Assembly: GCA_949825025.1 (NCBI GenBank)
Contig: OX463778.1
Coordinates: forward strand, 20,614,196 to 20,678,195
DNA from: Siphlonurus alternatus
Taxonomy: Eukaryota > Arthropoda > Insecta > Ephemeroptera > Siphlonuridae
Length of the DNA: 64,000 bases
Direction: 5' to 3'
Part shown: positions 12,300 through 24,100 of the stretch, in pieces
Layout: each line of letters starts with the position of its first letter
Position numbering within the stretch: position 1 is the stretch's first letter
The notes under the pieces: model-generated
Told to the model about the DNA's origin: nothing
Seen by the model: the letters and a program-made list of their open reading frames with translations, nothing else
The model's database searches: none
Program-made: the position numbers and the translations under genes

Positions 12300-12625
12300 G
12301 CTAAGGGTGAATGGCGCAGTGCGCTTGACCGGGTCTCGTCAGATCACCGAAGTCAAGCAACACCGAGCGTGGTTAGTAGTTGGATGGGTGACCATTTTCA
12401 ACAAAAAACAAGTTTCCCACCCAGGGGTAAATCGTTACGCTTTTCTACTATGTGGTTACCCTGGCTTTGGACCATTGCACTTCCGGTTCATTGACAAAAG
12501 CTGTAGCGTCTATCCTGGCTGATATGAGGTTTCCACGTTTCCCTCAGTCGCAGGCAAATGCCGGGATGGATTGCAAGGCCATGGCAGCCCCCGTTCCAGA
12601 AGAGCCCGTGAAACGTTAAGTTAGG
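12300..12625 (+). mobile_element. 5S-rRNA-derived SINE, copy 2 (best preserved head)
   Basis: The head reads GGGTCTCGTCAGATCACCGA, then AGTCAAGCAACACCGAGCG, then GGTTAGTAGTTGGATGGGTG. This follows arthropod 5S rRNA across the internal promoter region (A box to C box). A non-5S body ends with TTTCCCTCAGTCGCAGGC. Confidence 0.8.
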
Positions 12626-14711
12626 GTTTCGGAAGGTTCGGGGTTTCAAACTTTTTAGTGAGTAAATTGAAAATAGAAGTATTATGGAGAAAAATGTCTC
12701 ATGCACCAAACACTTGCAGCCTATTCAGAAATTTAATGTTCTTTTTATGACCTTGAATGTTTAAAAAAAAATTGTATGTTTTGTTTTAAATAACCCATGA
12801 ACTTAAATTACAATGACGTTAAAGTCCTCATGAAATTATTCAATGAATAATAACTACATATACATGATAAATCTTATCGCATTTTAATCAAATTATATTC
12901 AAATTAAAATAATATCTCCAGCATTTTGTTTGACGTTTTAATACAGTTAGGAAAAAGGAATAGATTCTAACAATTTTTTGTTACACATGACATAGTAACT
13001 ACTACTGTATAATTTATATATTCAATATAAATAGAGAAATGCTTTCACTTATACGGAGAAATTGTAAATATGCACACATGTCTGTGTATAAAACTGGGCT
13101 AAATTTTTTAAATAAAAAAGTTATTAAAAGTTTTATATAGTAACCTCAATAATAGCTCATACAAATTTCTCAATGAATCAATTTAACGACGTCTTCACTT
13201 TCTGCTGCTGTTTGTTCCGCTCAATTACTTCGCGTGGTCTCCAGCACGAGACGCGTGGCCGAGTTTCTCCACAGGTCCAGCAGACACCTGGACTCAACAG
13301 CTGGGGATTACATGATCTATTTTTTTGCTAGATTTTTTCTTTATCAGACTTGAATTATCTTGTTAAAAACAGACTTGTTACAAATTAAAAGTAATTTTGT
13401 TTTTAAGTTAACTAACAATCATTTATGGTATCAAGATTAAGACCTTTAAGTACATAATTTAAAGAGCATGTTGTACACAATCACTACAATTTAAGTTAAA
13501 ATTTAAATTATAATTATATTATATAGTTACATGATAAAAAAAAATGATTTATGTAATCAACTAATAAATAATCAGTCTAAATACTTTTGAATAAGGTATT
13601 GGATTTTATTCGAATTTAAGAAAAATTTATTTAAAAAGAAAAGTTAATTTTAAAATTTAAATAAGGTATCAATTCATAATTAATTAAATTGTAGAAATTA
13701 TGATATAGATGAATTTTATGATCATGTATTTTAATAACATGAAAGTTGTGTGTGATAACTTTATACTGTATATAGGCCTGTATTAGTATTTTACATTTTC
13801 TATTAAGATTGTGCTACTCAAGATTTTGGAATATAGGAATATATGAAAAAATGTTTCCATGTCATAAAAAGAAGTGGAAAACTAATAAAGATTTCTACTC
13901 ACTATAATACTCATTGCTGAAAATTATATATAAATTTTACATTATATACAATTTTAGTACGTAGTTTCCTATAGTAAAATAATTTCATATTTCACAATCA
14001 GAATTATAAAAACACAGAAATATACTTCCATTGCTTAGAAAACAATAAAATAAATCACAAACGTATAATGATATACGCTCAACTCATTGTTACAGTAAAA
14101 AAAAAATCCATACGTATTTTCCTTTGTTATAAATGTGAGTATCTGTGTACAATTATAAAAAAAATAATTTTATCTGTATATGATGTGAAAGGAGTTGATT
14201 TCAGACAACAATAAAGCGTAATTGTTTTCGCTTCACATGGCAGCTCTTTGTTCTCTGTTGTGATAATACAAACAATTTATTTAACCATCATTTTATTAAA
14301 GACCTTCATAAAAAAAAATTAAACAGATGAAATCGAGATTAAATGTGGCTAATTGAAAGTTAAAAAATTACTACTGAGCATTATATTCATATTTTTTTCA
14401 TATAGAACTCACCACTAAAAAACTTTCAAAAATAAAAGTAAAGAGTTTTTTTCTGACATGTTTGTGGTTTAACTTTGTATGTGAATGCAACAAACGTACC
14501 ACAATATATTAATGTCTTTTGCAAACTCTCATATTAATTTTTTTATCCTACTAACATATATATTAATTAGATCTGAAAAAATAAGTGATTAATAATCAAT
14601 TTTTGAAATTGAATTAATTGTAAAAATCCAACGTGTTGTTTCCATAATCTGCATTCATGCATGAGCACATTATTTCAATCAAACTATAAGTGTTTAAAAG
14701 AAACGAAATAT
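12626..14711. other. Intergenic, with a GC-richer island at 13190-13305
   Basis: The island contains CACCTG and CAGCTG E-boxes and a short hairpin (GGTCCAG..CTGGACT). The rest is A/T-rich with no gene. Confidence 0.5.
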
Positions 14712-14782
14712 CCAGACCAGGAAATGAACCTGGGACCTTCAGCTGTGATACAGTACTACTGACGTGAGCTGCTCTTTCTACA
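14712..14782 (-). mobile_element. tRNA-like sequence (tRNA pseudogene or SINE head)
   Basis: The minus strand reads AGCAGCTCACGTCAGTAG (A-box region) and later GGTCCCAGGTTCATTTCCTG. The latter forms a perfect five-pair T-stem (CCAGG/CCTGG) with a seven-base loop and matches the B box. The anticodon and acceptor stems do not pair well, so it is not a functional tRNA. Confidence 0.45.
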
Positions 14783-14787
14783 AAGAA

Positions 14788-14948
14788 TGGGGGGGGGAGG
14801 GGGCTGGTTGCCCCCCTCTCCCCTCCAAAATGTTAGATTTAACATGAACAATATAGGTATTTCTCCCACTCCAATTTTTTTAACATTAACCTTAAAGAGA
14901 CAGCCCTCCCCCTTTCCCCCGAAATTTGGTTCTAGATCCGCGCCTGCT
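14788..14948. mobile_element. MITE family G, copy 2 (right end intact)
   Basis: Same orientation as copy 1. It ends TAGATCCGCGCCTG, the inverted counterpart of copy 1's left end, and has a G-rich left part. The left terminal repeat is not preserved. Confidence 0.5.
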
Positions 14949-15226
14949 CTGCAACAACGATTAATTCGTAGACTGTCCCAGTCGTCACTGACTCTGAATA
15001 ATCATGCATAATTATCTCTATTTACACTTGTAATCACATTGTGCGCTCAGATGATGGAAAAAGCAATTTTAATAATTATTCAACCAATCTCATAAACTAT
15101 GAAACTTTATTTACATAGAGTCGTTGTCTTTTTTTCTTTGACGTCGTAATGAATTTTTAGGGAACAGCTATAGCTTGGGTGCTTTTCTTACTTTTCGAAC
15201 AATTACAATTATCGTTTGGGGCTGTA

Positions 15227-15264
15227 TATCAGCAAGGAATTGATATCTCAATTCCTTGATATCA
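15227..15264. repeat. Short palindrome around AAGGAATTGATATC
   Basis: TATCAGCAAGGAATTGATAT is mirrored by ATATCTCAATTCCTTGATAT across a few central bases. Confidence 0.45.
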
Positions 15265-15562
15265 GACAAGGGTAAAGTTCAAGCTGATCCAAAGGCGCAT
15301 TTATTTTGCTAACAATGTCATAGTATATTTCATTCGATTTTTTAAGAAAAATCTGAATTCACATTCTCTAACTTTCAATAAAAAATTTGTATGTCATAAC
15401 ACTTAAAATTCGGCAGTGAGTTTTTCGTTTTATGTATAATGCCCCCTAGTCAAAAGACTCGGCTCTTCCAGTGAATTTCTTCATTACAAACTAAATACTA
15501 ATAACTGAAGACGTTACAAACACAACGAAAAACAAGTTAAATATGAACCAGAGTAGTATAGG

Positions 15563-15677
15563 TAAACTCATCACCTTAGAAAATTTCCCACTTGCAGCCT
15601 TGTTAATCATCATGCCCTGTGCTTGGGGCATGGTGATTAACAAGGCTGCAAAGAGAAATTTTCCGAGGCGACGACTA
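15563..15677. mobile_element. MITE family A, copy 3
   Basis: Palindromic copy with CTTGCAGCCTTGTTAATCAT on the left, mirrored by ATGGTGATTAACAAGGCTGC on the right. The ends are slightly eroded. Confidence 0.7.
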
Positions 15678-16453
15678 ACAATAAATCAAACATACAATTA
15701 AGTCTTAAAATTATTTGTAATAAATTTTTTAAGCAAAACTTCCATAAATTTGAAAAATAATTATAATATTTATATCAAACCTTGAACTTGAGTTGAAATC
15801 TATAATAGAAGCTGCTAGAGATAATATTTTATGTTTTTAGAAATTTAAAACAATTTTTCAATTTCCTATATTGTTAATTACCATGATTAGAAAATTTAAG
15901 ACATTTCTCGAAGTCATTAAAAGCTTTTATGTTTTCGGCTACTGCTGAGTATTTCATATGTGCTAGATTTGTGTAAAGGAAATAAAATTTTAATATAAAA
16001 AATAAAACAAAATATTTGAACATTTTTATTTGTTTACGGTTTGAGTGAGTCAAAATATGAGATAACACTTTAAAAGACTTTAAGATAAAGAATAATAAAT
16101 GTCAGTTCTAAACTGGACTTGAAAGAGACTCCTAAATATGGAACAGGTGATTCTATACCAATTGAAAAATCACTCTTCTTTATGTACATGACAACATAAA
16201 TTAACTGTCCAAAAAATACCTAAATATGATTGGTCAAATGATATCACGTGACTATTTTAACCAATAAAATATCAACAAAATTTGATGTGAAATTGATATT
16301 ACTATTTTTTTTTTGACATACACATTTGATATATTCTGCACCGTCAGCCTGCTATGGACATATATGACAAGTTTGAAAAGGGGACAACAGCTGTTGATAA
16401 GAGAATTTTGGTCCATAGAGAAAGCAAACGATCAGCAAGTTTAGTACAGCACA

Positions 16454-16605
<152 letters not shown>

Positions 16606-17635
16606 CTCGTAAACCAAAGGACTTTCACCATTGGTGTCAGTTCCAGCAAAAATAATCATAATATAGTATTTAAATGTAGAGCAGTTATATAGTGTGGTAG
16701 TTTTCTTTATGTCAACATTTAATTTATTCTATAATAAAAGATTATATAAAAAGATTAAAATAATAAATTATTACATTTATTTTTATAATATATTAAAATA
16801 TACAGTTTTATTGGAATATAATTATGACAATATATAATGTAAATATTTATTATTTTTTGTTTTTATCGATAGTTTTTTTCCCAGTCACTTTTTTTGATTG
16901 AGTTATTGGTTAGTATTATATAAGATATCTTACCTATAAAATTATAACAGGAAATATCTGGAGGAGATACGATACGTTTACTTTATACATATTGATACCA
17001 TGCTGCCATTACTTAATATTAAATTCTTTCAGTCATATCAAAAACTGTTGGAAGTATATTAACGTGTTTCTTTTGCATTGTAATGTTGAACATTTTGAGA
17101 TATATATTTATTATTCGTTATTGGCAGTAACCATCATAAAAAAATTACAGGAAGGAAGCATATATTTTACTATACTAGTCATGATTTCTGCTCTTTAGAC
17201 CATTTTTATCCAAAAGTTAATAATATCTTAGAAAGTCTCTTGTCTTCATCGTGTGTTATCGCTTTATAAATTGTGGCTATTAATTGAGACGTTTAAAGAT
17301 TTTTCTTTTGTTCTATTTTCATATCATTTAATATATAATTGCTAGTAAACATTTTCTATATGAACTAATTATAACATTATCATCAATCATAATATTTTGA
17401 TTGATAGTTTTTTTTTAATGCAAAATTTTCTCCAAACGTTTATTCTCCTCTTTCAAACACAAAATTGAATAACAGTTCATTTATGAATGCTCATTATAAC
17501 TTTTTAATAAAAATCAAGTGTAATATATGTAATCAATTAAAAAAAATTATGCATGAAAAATTTCAAATGAAATAGATATTAAATATCCTCTTGTAATGTA
17601 GTTAATGCTTAATAATGTCATGGTACAGGCAGGTG

Positions 17636-17706
17636 CTCAAGAAATGCCTATATGTATATATAGGATTGATTAATTGCCTGTATGTATATATAGGCATTTC
17701 TTGATA
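17636..17706. repeat. Inverted and direct repeat (TCAAGAAATGCCTATA)
   Basis: CTCAAGAAATGCCTATATG at the left is mirrored by TATATAGGCATTTCTTGA at the right. The central TGTATATATAGG is also repeated directly. Confidence 0.55.
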
Positions 17707-19487
17707 CATCATATACATATTGTATTATTTTTTATATAAATTACATAAAACATAAGTTAAGGGACATTTACAAATTCTTGAAATATTGGTACCTAAAATA
17801 ATAACTAAAATCGAGAATTAAAAAAAAGGGTACTAAATTTGGTAAATTGTTCGCTTTGTAAACTCTTTAAAAATCATGACACACAATTTTGTTAATTGTA
17901 AGGAATGAAATCATAGAAGTAAAACAAGTACTTATTATAAAACTAGATGATAAATCATACTGTGAATTTAATTAGCGTGCTTGATGCCTATATTCATGTA
18001 CATGCGTGTTTGTGCCCCTCGCACGCTCCAAGCTAATCAAGCGGGGGCGTGTGAGAACTCCCCTCCCCCCCCCGACCCCCATCCTTGCAAGTGCCGCTAT
18101 TGATTAGAAGCTCCCTAGTCGCTGCGAGTAATTCAATTATTTCCTTGCTAGGGTAATCAATGCATGTAAAACTAATTAGCTATATAGCTGCTACAGATTG
18201 CTTTTCCTATATATGTATTATACGTTGTATTCTTGATATATGTATAATAATTTAAATATTTTATATAATTTTTAATTTTATAAGAAAAATATTTGAGGTT
18301 TTATTTTCTATTATAATGAAAGGTGTAAATTATGAAGGTAATAATAATTAGTTAATTATACTTTCATGCTAGTAAGTAATTTAACAGTATAAACTAATAG
18401 TATGTAATAATGTTATTATATTTAATAACACTTTAATTATGATAATGTAGACGATAATGTTAGGAATAGTAAATGCTGTATGTATGATGCATGAGAGTTT
18501 ATTTTACAAGTATTATAATTATATAGCTTAGAATAATTTAGGTTGGATAACTAAAACAAAATTTGATTGAATTTTTATCTCTGGTATAGTGTATTAATTA
18601 TTTAATTACAAAGTGACTTATTACAAAAATTAGTCAGCAAATAAAAAAAATGCACTCACTTCAAAATTTAATAAAAAAAACATAGTACTAAAAAATATAA
18701 AATATGGGTTATTTATCAAAATTTTTATTTATAAATAAACATGCAGAAAGTAATTATTATTTAAAATTACAAATTTTATTATTTATTTAATTATTTAATT
18801 TATATTACAAATTCATCTAGAGTGTTTAACATTGAAATATAATAAGCTCTCTGGTGTATCTCAAATTCATTCCTGGTATAATACAAGGTATACAAACATA
18901 CATTCATAATATTTTATTATATGTGAATAGTTTCATGGTCAGCTCATCTCGGGTTTTAGCTGCATCATGCTCCAATGATTTCTAATGTGAAATTTGACAT
19001 GTAAAATTTAAATTAAAATAACTGTCTGTTCATAAATCCACAAAGAATTGAAGAAAAAATGTAGGAAAGGGTACCATTTACTTACTGAAGATATAGGGAT
19101 GTTTATTTGGTACATTTTCATGAGAGTTTTGAAGGAGGAAACATTTGTGGAGTGGAAATTCGGTGGACTGTTATATAGTTAAAAAAAGAAAAATACAGCG
19201 TTATAGTATAAAAGTTAAAAAAAAAATCCAACTTTAAATTATATTTTTTTGGTGGTGATTTTTTTTTGCTGTAAAATCGTTCGTGCATGTAGTCGTTTTA
19301 ATTCGTATAATTTTTAAACCAGAAGCATTTTATATAATAAAGCAAAAAAATATATATATTATGGTTATATTAGGTTGCGTATTTCGTCTATAGTCTGCTT
19401 ACTGGATGGCGTAGCTGCAAACTTTCCTCTATAAGTTCCATCTGATTTGTTTTATACATATGTATGTATACTGTCCATCAGAGTGAT

Positions 19488-19560
19488 TTATTATGAGCAC
19501 ATCTGGACTTGCACATATAGGTCATTAGTTCGGCTCCCGTCAAGATAAGGATTAAAGGAT
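19488..19560 (+). mobile_element. Possible tRNA-derived SINE fragment
   Basis: GAGCACATCTGGACTTGCAC followed by AGGTCATTAGTTCGGCTCCC resembles the D-to-T-arm part of tRNA-derived SINEs, including a B-box match (AGTTCGGCTCC). The 5' part is not recognisable. Confidence 0.3.
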
Positions 19561-20869
19561 ATTTACCCTCACAATCTGCTATATCGTCAGCACTTTGAGA
19601 ATGCAACTAGTTGACCATAAGGTTTAGTTTATTACTTCCTAACGAATGACTGTAGATTGTATTACCAAAAATAGAGAAAAATATCATGCATTCTCCAGAT
19701 AATACGATTATAATTCAGTGAATAGCTGTTTAATATTAACACCGACCCTTATAAATATGGTTTTCATGTTTTCCTTACTTAAAAATGACAAATATTGGTG
19801 TAATTCCTTATGCCACGAGATATAATCATGATAAAAAAACAAAAGTTAAGCGATGAATGATAAGGGTTAATAGGGAGAAAATATGATTTCTGTGTCTCTG
19901 TTTTGCAAATTACCTTAGGTATATTTCCCCCCCCCCTCTCTGTTTTTACCCCAACTTATTAACTCAATGTAAATCCAGCTAAACAGAAATGGAATTGGCC
20001 ACGCCCATTTCCTATCGTTTAAATTAGTGTAACACAACGTAATTTGGCACAAACGGGCTTATTTCACAATTTTCATTATAGCTCAATCAGCAACTATATA
20101 AGGTAATAATTTAGCCTTAACAAAAGTTGACGTACAATTTCATTAAGACTATCGTCATGATGATTAGAACTCTCTATTATGTTATATAGGTAAATATAAA
20201 CATGAGTGAACTTGCACTCTGTCAGAGACATTGAAATTTAACATAAAGACTAATTCACGCCAATCAAGGTCAAGAAGAAAGTAAGTTTTCTAATACATTC
20301 TATTCATATAATTTATAGCATTTAAACTGGTCAAAGCTAATTTAACATTGAAAAATTTAAAGGCCATTATACTGACTGCATGACTCGACTAATAGTTCTA
20401 AATGTTTATATTTTTTTCTAATAATCAGACTAAATTTGAGCGTATTATTTTTTAATCACTTCCAAAAATATACACATTAATATAAAATATTCAGAGCATG
20501 CATTATTTCATTTTCTTACATATCTGTAGTTTTTATACATTTTCATATTTGACCATTTTTTTTATATAATTAGTTCAATATAATGAAATAATGTGTTTTT
20601 TTTTTGCTGCACACCTCTGAATACATATTATTAGAAAATAATGACATAATAGAAAATTTATGTGTAAATTACTTTAACAATGGCTTATATAACTTCTAAT
20701 ATTTTAATAAAAAATTCTGTTTTATAATTACTATAAAAAAAACATTGTTTTTTTAACTTCATATTTTTTTTAATTATATATAATAAAATTGCATTTTTTT
20801 TTTATTCAAAACTTTCATTCACAAAATAGGAAGACATATTTTTTTTTATATACGTTACTTCCACATTAG

Positions 20870-21122
20870 CGTGTGTGACACTCTGCATGTGAGAATCTGC
20901 ATGGAGGCTGCACTCTCTATACACGAGATATACGATGTCAACACTCTCACTTGCTAAAGAAGACATCATGCAAGTCAGCATGGGCCATTACGGTAGCACA
21001 TTGGGCAGGAGCAACAGCCGGAGCGCTTCGTGAAAGTTCATCCCTGCTATATAAACAGAGTGGGAAGCGTGAGTGTTGAACATTACCTGCTTCTCGCGGC
21101 GCGTGCCATCACCTACCTAAGG
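20870..21122 (+). promoter_or_regulatory. Gene 1 promoter and 5' leader with TATA box
   Basis: A GC-richer block precedes the start codon. TATATAAA lies at 21048-21055, so transcription would start near 21080 and leave a 5' leader of about 40-45 bases. Upstream are two copies of TCTGCATG about 15 bases apart (20883-20903) and an AGTTCA half-site next to the TATA box (about 21036-21041). The role of these motifs is not known from sequence alone. Confidence 0.6.
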
Positions 21123-21137
21123 ATGCAAACTAAACAG
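21123..21137 (+). CDS. Gene 1 exon 1 (coding part, MQTKQ)
   Basis: Five codons ending CAG, followed directly by the donor GTATGA. The mini-exon supplies the first residues of the signal peptide. Introns that interrupt the signal peptide after a few codons are common in insect RR cuticle genes, and gene 2 has the same arrangement. Confidence 0.85.
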
Positions 21138-24100
21138 GTATGAAAAAATAATATTATGGTTTTTAGTTATTTAATTATTATTTTATTATATTATTTATGA
21201 TTTTTATGATTAATTATATAGTTAAATTGATGGTGAAATTTATATTTTAATATTTTTATACACATCATATAGAGTCTACTTGTTGTAGTTTTATTATTGA
21301 AATTATTTTAAAAATACTAGCAATTATTTAAAAATGTACTTGGGCAATATATTTTAAAGTTATAACTTAAGTATTTGAATTACCAGTACATAAGTAAAAA
21401 TCGTGTACATTTTTTTTCATGTTATAATATATGCCCACATGCACATTGTTTTATTTATGGTTTTCAATTATTGTACATAGCCACGATATTTTACTTACAT
21501 CTCGTGCATACTACTCGACGAATCGTGTCAGCAAGAAAGGTGGTCATGTCCTAGCAAAGTAATAAATAAGAAGTGTTTTATCGCTTTTGCATGACTTACT
21601 TTCTGCACTTATAATTTTAATATACTACTTAATTTTGCATCATAAAACAGTAGCCTACATGCATAAAATAAACATTAAGTTATATTATATTGCAGTTGAG
21701 TATGATTTTAAATATACTTTATAATATTTAGATTTATTCTTGTTGAATATTATAAGATTTTGCATTTTAATTTAGTTATTATAATAATAAAATAGATTAT
21801 CATAATTTTTTAAGTACCTTATTTACATAGATAAACTCTACTAGTTACTTTTCTAATGTAAATTTTCTGTCTATATTGCATATTTTTATACATTTGAAAT
21901 TAATTGAAGTATACATGGAAATTACTTAACATAATTATAAACTGAAAGAGTCTATACTTAGTACTTATTATACTTCTTCTATAAGTTTTAAGCCTATATT
22001 ACACGATGCAATTTTGCATACAATTTTCCTTACAATTTTTTTTATTCCCATACAAACAAATGGAGTCAAAGTTTTCGTATAAGAAAAAAATTATATCGTG
22101 TTTTAAGAAGATTTATTTATTAATCTTTCATCAGCAAAGATAATCCTTATGGAGTAAGAGTAAAAGGTTTGGATATAGAAAGCTCAATTTATATTTTAAA
22201 TAATATTTTATTAAAGCAACATTTGTCAAGAAACTCATGATAAAAATTAGGGAACACGATGCATTAGTTTTTAAGACAATTAAAAATGAGTTAAACAAAG
22301 GAAGGAAATGCTTTCCAGAAAATGGTGTCTTACTTTCTCATTTTAGATTGTCAGTATGTCCGTGATTTAAAAACCTCTAACTACCATGACCATGCATCAC
22401 AAGCATGCAGTGGTATGGCACCATTTGGGAGCGCTTAATTGTTAAACTTGAATCCAATAAAATTCACTGTATTTTACATCGAATAGCTTTCTACATTGTA
22501 ATGTATTTTTAATTCAAAGTGCTTTAAAAAATTACGTTAAGGTAGAGATAACGTCGAACAGCTGTTTGACGTTATCCCCTTTGATTAACATGCAAACCTT
22601 AGCAAATTGACAAAAATTCTGAAATTTTTTTGAGAGGCAGATATTAGTGCCTAAAAGCCATAGTAAAAGTTTCAAAAACATTTAACGAGCCGATTTTTTT
22701 AAATTAATTTTTTAGTTTGGCTCTCCATGGGAAAGCCCTATGCTGAAAATTAAAAAAATTAATTAAAAAAAATCGGCTCGTTAAATCGTTTTGAAATTTT
22801 TTCTATGGCTTTTAGGCACTAATATCTGCCTCTCAAAAAAATTTCAGAATTTTTGTCAATTTGCTAAGGTTTACATGTTAATCAAAGGGCATTACGTCGA
22901 TCAGCTGTTCGGCGTTATCTCTACCTTAAATGTTTTATATAAGGGAATTTTATTTTATTTGGAGAGTCAAAAGCAGAATACCATTATTTTAATTAATTAT
23001 AAAAAATTTATTGTAATATTCTAAAAATTGTTGGTTCATGTTTAATGTATCAAAAAATTAAATACCCTTGTTATCTTTTAACCAACCTTTAAATTTGATT
23101 TAATATTTGCAAATAAATATTTGTAAAACTTAATTTAAGTAAGCCAGACCATTACCTTCATCTTGTTATTTATGAGATATAACTTTGGAGATCTAAAATG
23201 AAAAGAAATGCACATTTCAATTAAAAAGCACACCAGAAATCCAATAATTTGACAATATTAAGTCCACAAAGAAAGTAGGGATAACATTCTTGTAGTCCTG
23301 AGATCATGAATTTGTCTCTAGTTTCAGCATCTGGCGCTTGCGCTCGTGGTGCTCGCTGGCACGTGTCACGCTCGTGCCAGGGACCCCCGAGATGTCGAAC
23401 TGAAGGTTGACGCTCCCCAGGCCTCACCCCTAGCCCAGCTCTTGAGAAGCTCACCTTCCGAGCAGGCACTCTCGTACCCTGCCGCTCTGTCAGGGTCCGC
23501 TGGAATGGGTCTCCGAGTAGTCGGAAAGTACCGCTTCCGGGACAACGATGACGAGCCTCATACGGCCAGCAGTCGGTACCATGACGTCACACATAAGTCG
23601 GAGACTAACGATGCCCCGAGCTACATCGTCCCTGATGCTTCCATTTACCAATCACCTCACGTCAGCTACGGTGCTTCTCAGGAAGACCCTAGCTATCAAG
23701 AGACATCACAGGAAGCATCCAACTACCCAGTTCCATCACACAGTCTTCAGGAATATTCTGTAGGACCAGGACTGCCTGCTGCCCAGGGATTCCACCTTGG
23801 AGGTCATACTGAAGGTCAAGATCACGTGCAAGGACGATACCAAGTACACAACACGGAGCCTGAGCACGTAAGTAGAAATTGAACTCAATATGAAAACTAT
23901 GGGCGCAATTCACGAAGACAGTCATCCAGGTTTCTCACTAAACATGTTTAGCGTCATTGAATTTTAGACTGGCGCTAACCGCGGTTAGTGACAAAGCTGG
24001 ATAACTTTCTGGATAACTGTTTTGTAAATGGCACCATATATTTTTGTATTTTATTTAATGAAATGGAATTATCATGCATTGGAGCATTGCATGAATATTT

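Larger units (their letters stand above)
21138..23327 (+). other. Gene 1 intron 1
   Basis: AT-rich intron between the signal-peptide exons. It contains a degenerate MITE (21997-22102) and a palindromic TTAA-flanked MITE (22537-22929), both listed separately. No coding exon was seen in it. Confidence 0.8.

Noticed and set aside
12298..12709. Open frames on both strands over 12298-12709
   Set aside because: Explained by the 5S-derived SINE.
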